Under the pieces are notes generated by a model. It saw only the letters and a program-made list of their open reading frames with translations. It ran no database searches and was not told the origin of the DNA. A DNA stretch of 64,000 nucleotides from Caldilineaceae bacterium (GTDB lineage: Bacteria; Chloroflexota; Anaerolineae; Caldilineales; Caldilineaceae): the NCBI GenBank assembly GCA_022823185.1, contig JAJDXQ010000015.1, positions 124,001 through 188,000 of the forward strand, in the 5' to 3' direction. The position numbers and the translations under genes are program-made. This document shows positions 1 through 8,613 of the stretch, piece by piece. Within the stretch, counting starts at the first letter, position 1, and the number at the start of each line of letters is the position of its first letter.

Positions 1-922
1 CGCCATGAACGCCAAGCGCGTCGAAATAGCCATCGCTGCTCCCGCCCATTGCCTCGTACATCTGCTCGTAGTACAGTTCGTCCGGCATTGCCAGCTCGTT
101 GTTGTCCCCTGTCGGCGCCATCCCAGCGCTGACAACGATCGCATTCGGGTTCGCCTGCTTGATCGCCTCATACGCCCTGCCAAGAAAATACACGTACTCA
201 GCCGGGTTCGGGCGCTTGTGCCCCCACTCGCGGCTCAAATTCGGCTCATTCCAAATCTGATAGGCCTGAATGCAGCCAACCGCTCCCGGTTTGCAGCTAT
301 ACCGGCTGGCCAGCGCAAAGACATAATCGGCAAAATGGTCAGCGCTCTCAGGCGGAAGACCGGCCCAAAAATCCCGCTTCTGCGGGTCAGTGGAAATCCG
401 CGCCAAAAGCTTCAGATTGCCGTCGTTCACCTGCTGTACCACCCTGTCTGAAAACGACCAGTCCAAGTGCCCCTTTCCTGCGCCCTCTATATTTTCCCAG
501 GCAAACGTCTGTTTGACCCAGTGAAAACCAGCCTCGCGAATCAGATTCAAATCCCGCTCCGCTACCTCCGGCCTCCACCACAGAAATGCCTGGGTACCGA
601 AATCAGGGCTCTCCATCGTCGCCGGCAGAAAGCCGCTTGCCCCGGCCTGTTCCGTATCCGCCGAGGGTGGCGCCGGTGGCTGCTCCTCCGTCGCCGTCGG
701 TGTTGCCGTGTCCGCCGGCTCTGGCGTTGACGTAGCCGGTTCGCTTGTTGCTGTCGCAGTCGGGGGCGCCGGCGTATCAGTCGGCGCCTGGCTCGTCTCC
801 CCCATCGGCGTAGACGTCTTGGTCGGCGTTGTCGTGGGACCTTCGTTAGATCTGTCGCAAGCAGCCAGAGTAATCAGACCGAGAAAGAGTATCCCGATAA
901 GCATGCGGCGTTGCAGGGTCAT
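1..922 (-). CDS. Glycoside-hydrolase-like lipoprotein (C-terminus beyond window)
   Basis: The reading frame is open from an ATG at 922 to the window edge: 307 codons, C-terminus missing. Residues 1-22 form a lipoprotein signal ending in LAAC (Cys22). A Thr/Pro-rich linker (about 28-95) suggests a tether to the outer face of the membrane. From about residue 105 the protein resembles TIM-barrel glycosidases (clan GH-A, GH39/GH5-like), including the segment QIWNEPN (222-228), whose Glu226 would be the acid/base catalyst. An AAGG lies about 8 bases before the start. The nucleophile Glu would lie outside the window, so substrate and activity are unknown. The signal and the NEP motif are seen; the hydrolase assignment comes from family resemblance. 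Confidence 0.75.
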   Translation of the reverse strand, partial: MTLQRRMLIGILFLGLITLAACDRSNEGPTTTPTKTSTPMGETSQAPTDTPAPPTATATSEPATSTPEPADTATPTATEEQPPAPPSADTEQAGASGFLPATMESPDFGTQAFLWWRPEVAERDLNLIREAGFHWVKQTFAWENIEGAGKGHLDWSFSDRVVQQVNDGNLKLLARISTDPQKRDFWAGLPPESADHFADYVFALASRYSCKPGAVGCIQAYQIWNEPNLSREWGHKRPNPAEYVYFLGRAYEAIKQANPNAIVVSAGMAPTGDNNELAMPDELYYEQMYEAMGGSSDGYFDALGVHG

Positions 923-1281
923 GGCAAAACCTTATCGAACGGAAGAATCTGAAATCGGATCCTATACACCTGCAGCGGCGCAGCCTTGGCTGACGTCCAG
1001 CACTGAGCCGCCTCCGAACAGGGAGTCGGTCGCTCCGAACGATGCAGGCATATGCAAAACATAACGGCCCCGGACCCATGGGCCCGTTGCCGTCGCAGCC
1101 TTCTTTACCGGGGGAAGCCGTACCATTGTAAGTGAGAATGAAGAGAATGGGAAAAATGCTGGCTCAGATTGACACTGTTCTGATGTCGACCCGCTATCCC
1201 GACCGTCTGCCCGCCGCCCTCCTTTTCCGCTCACACTCGCAGCGGCCAGAAATCCCCCGTGTCACCGGCCGCAGCAACCGC
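923..1281. other. Intergenic stretch, possible weak minus-strand promoter
   Basis: I see no convincing gene here. On the minus strand there is a possible -10 (TACAAT, 1128-1123) with a poor -35 (TTCCCA) 17 bases upstream. It could serve the lipoprotein gene at 922. Open frames in this stretch have no family resemblance. Confidence 0.35.
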
Positions 1282-1803
1282 TCACCTTGTAATTTCCCAG
1301 GCCAAATGCTGGATCTCCGGCAGTATCAGCTTCTCCATCGCCAACCTGACCGCATTGGTCGACCCCGGCAAACTGATGATCGCGCAGTCCCGGTACGTTC
1401 CCGCGGTCGCGCGACTCAGCATCGCGGCCGCCCCTACCTCTTCATAACTGAGTACGCGAAATATCTCCCCGAATCCGGGCAGCTCCTTTTCCAATGCACG
1501 CGAAAGGACGTCATACGTGCGATCCCTCTTGCTCACGCCGGTGCCGCCATTGAATACGATGACCTGCGCGCCGCTGCCGCTAAAATCTTCCAGCGCCTCG
1601 GATACCTCTTCCGGCTCATCGCGCACGATGCGGGTCGCGATCACCTGATGGCCCTCGGCCTCGGCCATCTGGCGTATCGCCTGGCCGCTGCGGTCCGTTT
1701 CGGGCGTGCGTGTGTCCGAGACGGTCACGATTGCAAAGGCGATTCTCCCCTTTTCTTCTTCCGCCTGCCGCCGATGCTCTTCGGAGCTCATTCCATTCTT
1801 CAT
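1282..1803 (-). CDS. moaB: Molybdenum cofactor biosynthesis protein B (MoaB/MogA family)
   Basis: A 173-residue protein of the MoaB/MogA fold, which binds molybdopterin and, in adenylyltransferase members, activates it with ATP before Mo insertion. Visible family motifs are VSDTRT followed by DRSG (about 27-41), the GGTG loop (about 86-89) with the following DxTYD-like segment, SRATAGT, and LPGSTNAV near the C-terminus. Length is normal for MoaB. It stands alone here with no other moa or moe gene nearby. The first ATG at 1803 is used; a second ATG four codons later is possible. Whether it is enzymatically MoaB or MogA cannot be settled from sequence alone. Confidence 0.9.
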   Translation of the reverse strand: MKNGMSSEEHRRQAEEEKGRIAFAIVTVSDTRTPETDRSGQAIRQMAEAEGHQVIATRIVRDEPEEVSEALEDFSGSGAQVIVFNGGTGVSKRDRTYDVLSRALEKELPGFGEIFRVLSYEEVGAAAMLSRATAGTYRDCAIISLPGSTNAVRLAMEKLILPEIQHLAWEITR

Positions 1804-2476
1804 GGTTTACCCTCTCATCACGTAAATGTCAATGAAAACGCGCGAAGTTTACAAGGCGCGCAAAAAATCTTGGCGCCTTTGCGCGCACATCTCTCCTGAG
1901 CATTATACATCCGATTCGGGAATGCGGCTCCCCTTAGCCTCCAATCAGGTGCAATCCGGATTTGGGGTAGTCTGGAAGAGCCGGCTGCATGACTCATCGT
2001 GAATTCCCAGAAGCAGCCTCAAACGTGCGCCTATCTTGCCCGGCCCCATATCGCTGCCCCGCGTCATATACGCGCCCCCGCTGTTCTCCCCGCCGCTCGT
2101 CCACAAATCAAAGCCCATCCCCCAATCCACTTAATCCCTCCACATCCCCGTTTTGCATGGATTGGTCGGTCTGTTATAATCTCACTCGGTCTGGAAAAAA
2201 CTTCAAGTATTATGGTCGATACCCCTGTTTGTTTGTGTCAGTAATTCCATAAACTAACTGACGTTTCGCAAGCGTTGCCTTGTGTCAGTTGGACCCACGG
2301 CGTACTGACGCCGCATCTGCGTAACATGGGTTATTGATTCGCCGATTATCCCTGTCGTTGAGCCTACCATGGCAGCAATGTTTCCCAGGAGCAGTTCCCT
2401 CGTGTTCATTTGTCTTTCGAAGTGAACGCGGTCTATTCTTGTTCGTTCAATCCATCACATTTCCAGGAGGAAAACA
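1804..2476. other. Long leader region of the sugar-uptake operon
   Basis: There is no gene in this 673-bp stretch. About 2110-2155 is a C-rich segment that resembles the dispersed repeat at 28831 and 48798 only weakly. Next come a sigma70-type promoter (2153-2180) and a roughly 290-base untranslated leader with two possible hairpins: AACTGAC (2256-2262) with GTCAGTT (2284-2290), and CGGCGT (2298-2303) with ACGCCG (2308-2313, 4-base loop). No T-run follows, so neither looks like a terminator. Confidence 0.5.
2153..2180 (+). promoter_or_regulatory. Sigma70-type promoter for the sugar ABC operon
   Basis: TTGCAT (2153-2158), a 16-base spacer, then a consensus TATAAT (2175-2180). It is the only clear promoter between moaB and the binding-protein gene at 2477, and it reads in the right direction. 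Confidence 0.65.
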
Positions 2477-3847
2477 GTGCAACGAACAGCAATGAGTCGA
2501 AGAAGCTTCCTGCAGTTGGCCGCGGGCAGCTCGGCAGTCGCTGCGTTAGCCGCGTGCGCGCCGCCAGTTCCGGCCGGCACAGGTACCGGCGCAGCCGCCG
2601 AGCCAATTACCCTGAACTTCTTTAACCGAGGCGGTCAGTTCATTGAGAACGTTATGGACCAGCAGATGTCCTTATACCGGGAGGCCAACCCCAATATCGA
2701 GTTCGAGATTAACGCGGTGGCCGGCGCCTCCCATCAGGAAGCCCTGCTGATCATGATTTCCGCCGGCACCGGACCGGACATGTGGTTTGACGCCAACCGC
2801 ACCACCGGCCCCCTCACTCGCAAGGGTGTGACGACCAATCTGGAGCCGTACTTTGAGGCGGACCCCGGTTTCAATGAAGACGATTATGTTGAAAACGTCT
2901 GGATTGCCCAAACCTACGACGGCGCCCGCTGGGGCATCCCCTGGGACAGTGGCGCGATGCTCATGGCGTTCAATATCGACCTGTTCGATGAAGTTGGCGT
3001 TCCGCATCCAGAGCCGAATCAATGGATGACGTGGGACGAAGCTGTCGAGCTCGCCAAGGTTCTCACCTTCGACTTGGACGACAATACAACCAACGATGCC
3101 GACTTCAACCCTGCCCGGGTGCGTCAATACGGACTCATCGCTGGCAAGGGTCACGGTCGGCCGACGTACATCTGGGGCAACGACGCGGAGGTTATCGCAG
3201 ACGACGGCACGATGCCTATGGATTCGGATGAATTCATTGAGGCGATGAACTGGTTGGCGGATCTGGGTTTGCAACACTATGTAAGTCCATCGCCGGCCTA
3301 CGAAGCCGCTGGCGAAATCAGCCTGCAAGCCGGCACCGTAGCCATGCAGCACATCGGCGTCTGGTCTTTGGGCCGCATCAACCAGTCCGGTGTCAACTGG
3401 GGCACCTTCCCAGTGCCGTACAATAAGACGAAGACCTCCTACGGCCACTACTCGCCCCTATGCGTCTTCTCCCAGACAGATTATCCCCAGGAATCCTATG
3501 ATTTCATCTCGTGGGCCTGCCTCAGCAATGAAGGGCAGCAGATTCTTGTCGATTTGGGTATGCAGCAGCCGACCCGTAAAGATCTGCGAGAACAGTTCCT
3601 GACCAATTCCGCGCCGCCGGCCCAGGAGTACCGCCAGGCTTTCTACGACGCGTTTGAAGATCAGGAAACCTTCCGCTGGCCCGGGGACACGATCGGCTCC
3701 TACTACGGTGGCTGGTATCAGACGATGCTTGATTACTGGGGACCGTACTTGGACCAACTTTGGATCGGTGATATACGCTGGGAAGATGTCGCCACAGAGG
3801 TGCGCCAAGGCTCTGAACACATCTTGCAAACTGGCGAAATTTCCTAA
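2477..3847 (+). CDS. Sugar ABC transporter substrate-binding lipoprotein (CUT1 family)
   Basis: A 456-residue family 1 extracellular solute-binding protein. The N-terminus has a twin-arginine signal (SRRSFLQ, 7-13) followed by a lipobox, LAAC (about 24-27), so export through Tat and lipid anchoring are expected. A strong AGGAGG sits 8 bases before the GTG start at 2477, which fixes the start. It heads an operon: the first permease starts directly after the stop codon (3848). It would deliver a sugar or oligosaccharide to the permeases. The neighbours (ketose epimerase, isomerase) suggest a monosaccharide or sugar acid, but the ligand is unknown. Confidence 0.92.
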   Translation: MQRTAMSRRSFLQLAAGSSAVAALAACAPPVPAGTGTGAAAEPITLNFFNRGGQFIENVMDQQMSLYREANPNIEFEINAVAGASHQEALLIMISAGTGPDMWFDANRTTGPLTRKGVTTNLEPYFEADPGFNEDDYVENVWIAQTYDGARWGIPWDSGAMLMAFNIDLFDEVGVPHPEPNQWMTWDEAVELAKVLTFDLDDNTTNDADFNPARVRQYGLIAGKGHGRPTYIWGNDAEVIADDGTMPMDSDEFIEAMNWLADLGLQHYVSPSPAYEAAGEISLQAGTVAMQHIGVWSLGRINQSGVNWGTFPVPYNKTKTSYGHYSPLCVFSQTDYPQESYDFISWACLSNEGQQILVDLGMQQPTRKDLREQFLTNSAPPAQEYRQAFYDAFEDQETFRWPGDTIGSYYGGWYQTMLDYWGPYLDQLWIGDIRWEDVATEVRQGSEHILQTGEIS

Positions 3848-4822
3848 ATGCAATCTTCACCTGCTCAATCTACACCCGCAGCGCAGACCGAACGAGGTCT
3901 GCGCTTTTTCCAACGCCTCAGCTTCGAAGAGACACTTTTTGGCTGGCTGTTTATCGTGCCAGCTGTGTTGGGGCTGCTGTTTTTCCGCCTCGGCCCGGTA
4001 TTCGCCAGCTTCTATCTGAGCTTCACGAAATACGAAATCATCACCGCGCCCCAGTGGATCGGGTTCGCCAACTACACCAAACTGATCAAGGATGCTCTGT
4101 GGCTGCGTTCCATTGAAGTGACCTTGTGGTATGTAGTTCTCTTTGTGCCTCTGTCCCTCACATTTGCCTACGCCGTTGCCCTGCTGATGAGCCGCAATGT
4201 GCGGGGGATCACAACCTATCGCACGCTCTGGTATTTGCCGTCCGTGGTGCCCGTGGTCGCCAGCGCGACCATCTGGCGATGGGGCCTGAATCCGGAGTTC
4301 GGGCCGATCAACTATCCTCTCAAGGTGCTGGGACTGCCCGCGCCCCGTTGGCTGACCGATCCGGATTGGATCGTGCCATCCATTGTCTTTATCGGTCTGT
4401 GGGGGCTCGGCAATTCTGTGCTCATTTTTCTGGCTTCGATTGTCAGTGTGCCCCGCACATTCTACGAAGCCGCGGAAGTGGATGGCGCCAACGGCTTGGC
4501 CAGATTCCGTCATGTGACCTTGCCCCTCACCTCTTCGATTATCTTCTACCAGTTGATCGTGACTGTCATAAACAGCTTTCAGGTCTTCGGTGTGGCCTAT
4601 GTCCTCTTTGTATCCAATCCGTCTGCTTCCTCTGCCGGACCGAACAACGCCGCGCTCTTTTATGTGCTGTACATGTTTCGTAACGCCTTCGGATACTTTC
4701 GCAACGGCTACGCATCAGCAATGGCCTGGATTCTCTTCCTCGTGGTCATGCTGCTGACGATTTTTCTTTTCTACAGCCAGCGGCGTTGGGTCTATTACGA
4801 AACAGAAGGGGGCGGCTCGTGA
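3848..4822 (+). CDS. Sugar ABC transporter permease (MalF/UgpA type)
   Basis: A 324-residue inner-membrane permease with about six hydrophobic helices. The cytoplasmic EAA loop is seen as EAAEVDGANGLARF (about 208-221) followed by HVTLP, the site that docks the ATPase. It starts one base after the binding-protein stop and ends in a four-base GTGA overlap with the next permease, so translation is probably coupled. No ATP-binding gene is present in this operon, as is common for CUT1 systems that share an MsmX/UgpC-like ATPase encoded elsewhere. Confidence 0.93.
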   Translation: MQSSPAQSTPAAQTERGLRFFQRLSFEETLFGWLFIVPAVLGLLFFRLGPVFASFYLSFTKYEIITAPQWIGFANYTKLIKDALWLRSIEVTLWYVVLFVPLSLTFAYAVALLMSRNVRGITTYRTLWYLPSVVPVVASATIWRWGLNPEFGPINYPLKVLGLPAPRWLTDPDWIVPSIVFIGLWGLGNSVLIFLASIVSVPRTFYEAAEVDGANGLARFRHVTLPLTSSIIFYQLIVTVINSFQVFGVAYVLFVSNPSASSAGPNNAALFYVLYMFRNAFGYFRNGYASAMAWILFLVVMLLTIFLFYSQRRWVYYETEGGGS

Positions 4823-5664
4823 CCGCGATCCGTTTCAGGCAAACTGTCATCCGTTTTCTGATTCATCTGACGCTGGCCGGCGGTAGCGCATTTATGCTGG
4901 TTCCGTTCTTCTGGCTTCTTTCTTCATCATTGAAAGCCCCCCACGAGATTTTTGTCTTTCCACCTAAATGGATCCCCGATCCGGTCCGCTGGACAAACTA
5001 TCGCGAAGTGTTCGAGGTTGTGGCGGTCGTGCGGTATACAACCAATACCATGACTGTCACGGTCTTTTCTACCTTGGGCGTTATACTCAGCTCCTCTATG
5101 GCCGCCTATAGCTTTGCTCGTCTGCGCTTCAAAGGGCGAGATATAATGTTCGGCTTGATCCTCTCGACAGTGATGCTGCCGTACGTCGTGACGATGATTC
5201 CCGTCTACATTCTGTTCACGCGTTTGGGCTGGATCGGAACTTTTCTACCCCTGATTGTGCCGGACTGGTTCGGCGGGCCGATTACGATCTTTCTTTTGCG
5301 CCAGTTCTTCCGCACAATTCCCCTGGAGCTGGAAGACGCGGCCCGCATTGACGGAGCCAGTCGACCTCGAATTTTCGCCCAGATCATTCTTCCTTTATCC
5401 CGGTCTGCGCTGACGGTCGTCCTTGTGTTGTCCCTGCTCTACAATTGGAACGACTTTCTGGCGCCGCTCATTTATCTGCATAAACGGGATATGTTTACAC
5501 TGGCCTTAGGGCTGAACGCGCTCCAACACTTCGAGAGCGGCCTCGATTGGACCCACTACGTGATGGTGCTGGCCACTCTGATGGTGCTGCCGGTTATTGT
5601 TATCTATTTTCTCGCGCAACGGGCCTTCGTCGAAGGGATCGTCCTTACCGGGCTGAAAGGTTAA
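4819..5664 (+). CDS. Sugar ABC transporter permease (MalG/UgpE type)
   Basis: The second CUT1 permease, 281 residues from the GTG at 4819. That start overlaps the stop of the previous gene (GTGA) and has AGGGGG just upstream, so I prefer it to an in-frame ATG at 4786. Six membrane segments are visible. The EAA loop reads LEDAARIDGASRPRIF followed by ILPLSRSA, typical of MalG-like proteins. It would form a heterodimer with the product of 3848-4822. Confidence 0.93.
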   Translation: MTAIRFRQTVIRFLIHLTLAGGSAFMLVPFFWLLSSSLKAPHEIFVFPPKWIPDPVRWTNYREVFEVVAVVRYTTNTMTVTVFSTLGVILSSSMAAYSFARLRFKGRDIMFGLILSTVMLPYVVTMIPVYILFTRLGWIGTFLPLIVPDWFGGPITIFLLRQFFRTIPLELEDAARIDGASRPRIFAQIILPLSRSALTVVLVLSLLYNWNDFLAPLIYLHKRDMFTLALGLNALQHFESGLDWTHYVMVLATLMVLPVIVIYFLAQRAFVEGIVLTGLKG

Positions 5665-5673
5665 GGACGACTT

Positions 5674-6507
5674 GTGAACAATCGCCAGCTCGGTGTCCAC
5701 CTGATGGTGTGGAGTGGAAGCGTCAACGCCGGCGAGATGGCCCTTTTCCCGCTCATCAGCGAATTGGGCTACAACGGCGTTGAAATCCCCATCTTCGATC
5801 CGGCAGCCCTTGACATCACCGCGATTCGTCAGGCTTGCCTGAACAGTGGTTTGGCCTGCACCGCGTCCACAGCCATGGCCCCGGGACTCAGTCTTATCGA
5901 TGACGAGCGCCGGGCGCAAGGGGTGGCCTGGTTGCAGAACGTTGTGCGGGCCGCGTCAGCCCTGGGCGCGGATCTCCTGTGCGGACCGATGGCCGTGCCT
6001 GTCGGGGAACTGCGGGGACGGGGATTTACCGATCAGGAATTCGACGCCTGTATTCAGTCTCTGCAGGAGGTTGGCGCTGTTGCCGCTGCGGAGGGCGTGA
6101 CCCTTGCGCTGGAACCCCTGAACCGCTTTGAAACATTCATGCTCAATACAGTTCAGGATGGCGTCCGCCTGATGAATGCGGTCGATCACCCGTCCGTGGG
6201 CCTGCTGCTGGATACCTTCCACATGCACATTGAGGAAAAGTCTACGCCGGACGCCATCCGCCGGGCCGGTAGGCATATCAGACATTTCCACTGCAGCGAA
6301 AACGATCGCGGCGCCGTCGGTAGCGGACAGGTGGATTGGACCGGGACATTTCAAGCGCTGGCAGATGTCCAATACAGTGGCTGGCTGGTGGTGGAGTCCT
6401 TCAACGCGGTCATTCCGGAACTGGCGGGCGCGACATGCATCTGGCGCCCCTTGGCCGAAAGCCCTTACGCGCTGGCGCAAGAGAGCCTGTCTTTCCTCAA
6501 CAGCTAG
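5674..6507 (+). CDS. Ketose 3-epimerase-like sugar isomerase (D-tagatose/D-psicose 3-epimerase family)
   Basis: A 277-residue TIM-barrel isomerase. The four predicted metal ligands are Glu147 (LEPLNRFE), Asp180 (LLDTFHM), His206 (HFHCSEN) and Glu241 (VVESF). Their spacing of 33, 26 and 35 residues equals that recalled for Pseudomonas cichorii D-tagatose 3-epimerase (152/185/211/246), strong support for this branch of the AP-endonuclease-like superfamily. It would interconvert ketoses at C3. The GTG start at 5674 follows AAGGA, nine bases after the permease stop, so it is in the uptake operon and probably acts on the imported sugar or a product of it. The exact substrate is unknown. Confidence 0.85.
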   Translation: MNNRQLGVHLMVWSGSVNAGEMALFPLISELGYNGVEIPIFDPAALDITAIRQACLNSGLACTASTAMAPGLSLIDDERRAQGVAWLQNVVRAASALGADLLCGPMAVPVGELRGRGFTDQEFDACIQSLQEVGAVAAAEGVTLALEPLNRFETFMLNTVQDGVRLMNAVDHPSVGLLLDTFHMHIEEKSTPDAIRRAGRHIRHFHCSENDRGAVGSGQVDWTGTFQALADVQYSGWLVVESFNAVIPELAGATCIWRPLAESPYALAQESLSFLNS

Positions 6508-6587
6508 AGTCTATGCCTGAAGCGTAAAGCGCAGCGAGCGCATCTCGCGTTTCACGGTCAACTGTTTTATTGCTGAGATGATAAAGA

Positions 6588-7595
6588 ATGTTCTCCCTCG
6601 ATGTCCATTGCCACTTCTTTCCCAAAGCCTTTTTAGACGCGGCCCGCGGTCCAAACACCCTCCAATCCAGAATTGAACGGCGAGCTGATGGCCGGGAGCA
6701 TCTTGTTTGCCCGGGCAACTTCGATCACCCGCTGACGCCCGATTTCTACGCGGCCGAGCAGATGCTGGCCGATATGGACAGCGCGCAAATCTCAATGGCG
6801 GCCATCTCCTCCGCGCCCCCCACGCTTTCTTACTGGGCAGAGGCCGGCGCGGCCAGGGAACTGGCATCGCGCTTGAACGAGAGCATCGCTGAACGGGTGG
6901 CCCAATGTCCCGAGCGGTTCCTGGGGCTGGCGACGGTTCCGCTGCAGGACATTGCCGCGTCCGTTGCTGAAGCAAGACGAGCGGTCAACGAACTCGGGTT
7001 GCATGGCTTTCAGATCGGCTCAAATGTAGGTGGAAAAAACCTGAATCATCCTGACTATTTCCCCCTCTTCGAGACGATCGCCGAACTGAACGTGCCTACA
7101 TTCATCCACCCGTATATCCCCGCGGGGGAGGAGCGAATGCAGGACTACTACCTGCACAATTTGCTGGGCATGGTGGCCGAGACCGGCCTGGCCATCGCAT
7201 CGGTCATTTACGGCGGGATCCTGGAACGATGGCCAAATCTGAAAATCATCTTTGCCCATGCCGGCGGTGTCTTTCCCTACGTTGTAGGGCGGATGGACCA
7301 CGGCTACAAGGTGCGCACTGAAGAGTGTGCCCGCGCCATTCCGCATCCACCCAGTCACTATTTGAGACAGGTTTACTTCGACTGTATGTCCTTTCACCCT
7401 TTGGCCCTGCGCTATCTGGTGGATATGGTCGGCGCTGATCATGTGTTGATCGGCAGCGACTATCCCTTCGACATGGGGCCCGTCGGCGGCCCTGTCGCGG
7501 AGGTGCTGGCCAATCCCCATCTGTCAGATCAGGAAAAAGAGCGGATCTGCGGCAGGACCGCGGCAACGCTATTTGGACTGACGAACCATCTATAG
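6588..7595 (+). CDS. Amidohydrolase-2 family protein (ACMSD-like decarboxylase/hydrolase)
   Basis: A 335-residue metal-dependent TIM-barrel protein of the aminocarboxymuconate-semialdehyde decarboxylase (ACMSD)-like family. Metal and catalytic residues can be read in order: His7 and His9 (DVHCHF), His174 (FIHPY), His224 (FAHAGG) and Asp291 (GSDYPFDMG). Related enzymes decarboxylate or hydrolyse small aromatic or sugar-derived acids, including lactones. It lies in the sugar operon, 80 bases after the epimerase and 24 before the next isomerase, so a role with a sugar lactone or acid is plausible but inferred. Confidence 0.85.
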   Translation: MFSLDVHCHFFPKAFLDAARGPNTLQSRIERRADGREHLVCPGNFDHPLTPDFYAAEQMLADMDSAQISMAAISSAPPTLSYWAEAGAARELASRLNESIAERVAQCPERFLGLATVPLQDIAASVAEARRAVNELGLHGFQIGSNVGGKNLNHPDYFPLFETIAELNVPTFIHPYIPAGEERMQDYYLHNLLGMVAETGLAIASVIYGGILERWPNLKIIFAHAGGVFPYVVGRMDHGYKVRTEECARAIPHPPSHYLRQVYFDCMSFHPLALRYLVDMVGADHVLIGSDYPFDMGPVGGPVAEVLANPHLSDQEKERICGRTAATLFGLTNHL

Positions 7596-7619
7596 ATAAT
7601 CCCCGATTGAGAGAGTGAA

Positions 7620-8522
7620 ATGTCCGCTATGAGACGGTACGAATTCGGAGTCGTTACCGATGAGATCGAGCAGGATTTTGAACGCGCCTGTTCGATCGCC
7701 CGCGAAGAGGGAATGTCCTACGTGGAGTTGCACAACCTGTGGGGAAAGCCGGTTCACGAGTTGACCGACACCGAGTTGGATCGGGCACTACGGCTCACCA
7801 ACGAGAACGGCCTGCGCACACATCTGGTCTGTGGGATGTTTTTCCGGCCCTTCCCTCTGGCCGATATCTCCCTGGACGAAATGGAGAGCCATCCTCGCTA
7901 TAAGGAGCATATGGAGCGGCTGGAACGCTTCATCGCCATTGCCCATAAATTCAATGCGCCCAACATTCGCACATTCGGCTTTACGCGCGATGTAGGCGGC
8001 GGCAACCCTTCGCCGCGCTCCCCGGACGGCGGCGGTATCGATGAGGAAACTCTGGCCAAGATCGCCAATGGCATCCGGAGCGCCTGCCAGCGGTTACAGG
8101 ACGAAGGGCTGGTGTTGGCCTTGGAAAATGCCCGCTCTCTCTACGCAAATACCGGCGGCAACATGCGTCTTGTGCTGGATGCCGTGCAGATGCCGAATCT
8201 CAAAATTATCTGGGACCCGGCCAACGCCTTCGTCGCCGGCGAAGACCCGGCAGTCGGCTATCAGCAGGTGAAAGGCCACATTGTCGATGTCCACTGCAAG
8301 GATGCAGTCGTGCTCGACGAGAGCGCTGGCCTGACCGCTTGGGCGCGCATCGGCGCCGGCGGAACGGACTGGCAGGCCCATCTCGCTCTGCTGCAAAACG
8401 AACCGGTCGACACCTACACAGTTGAAACGCACTGGCAGGCCAACGGGCAGGACAAAGCCGCCAGCACGCGCCAAACATTTGCCAGTCTGAAAGACCTCAT
8501 CGCCGAACTGCCTCAGAGTTGA
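7620..8522 (+). CDS. Sugar phosphate isomerase/epimerase family protein
   Basis: A 300-residue AP-endonuclease-2-like TIM barrel. Likely metal ligands are Glu169 (LALEN), Asp199 (IWDPANA), His225 (DVHCKD) and Glu269 (VETHW). It is clearly divergent from the ketose 3-epimerase upstream, so it is not a recent duplicate. It is the last gene of the 2477-8522 operon and is followed by a good terminator. The substrate is unknown; family members include hydroxypyruvate, xylose and inosose enzymes. Confidence 0.85.
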   Translation: MSAMRRYEFGVVTDEIEQDFERACSIAREEGMSYVELHNLWGKPVHELTDTELDRALRLTNENGLRTHLVCGMFFRPFPLADISLDEMESHPRYKEHMERLERFIAIAHKFNAPNIRTFGFTRDVGGGNPSPRSPDGGGIDEETLAKIANGIRSACQRLQDEGLVLALENARSLYANTGGNMRLVLDAVQMPNLKIIWDPANAFVAGEDPAVGYQQVKGHIVDVHCKDAVVLDESAGLTAWARIGAGGTDWQAHLALLQNEPVDTYTVETHWQANGQDKAASTRQTFASLKDLIAELPQS

Positions 8523-8550
8523 AGACAGAAGAGCGCATAAGAGCGGTACG

Positions 8551-8585
8551 ACGCGAGCCGACTTCATCGGCGCCGTCGCGTTTTC
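8551..8585 (+). terminator. Intrinsic terminator of the sugar operon
   Basis: ACGCGA (8551-8556) pairs with TCGCGT (8576-8581), and GCCGA (8557-8561) with TCGGC (8567-8571), with a four-base bulge on the 3' side. TTTTCT follows. It lies 28 bases after the last stop codon. Confidence 0.7.
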
Positions 8586-8613
8586 TATTGTCCCCCTAAG
8601 CCTGCTGCGCGCG

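Noticed and set aside
962..1234. Minus-strand frame of 90 codons between the lipoprotein and moaB
   Set aside because: Ser/Gly-rich with no ribosome site or family resemblance; probably non-coding.
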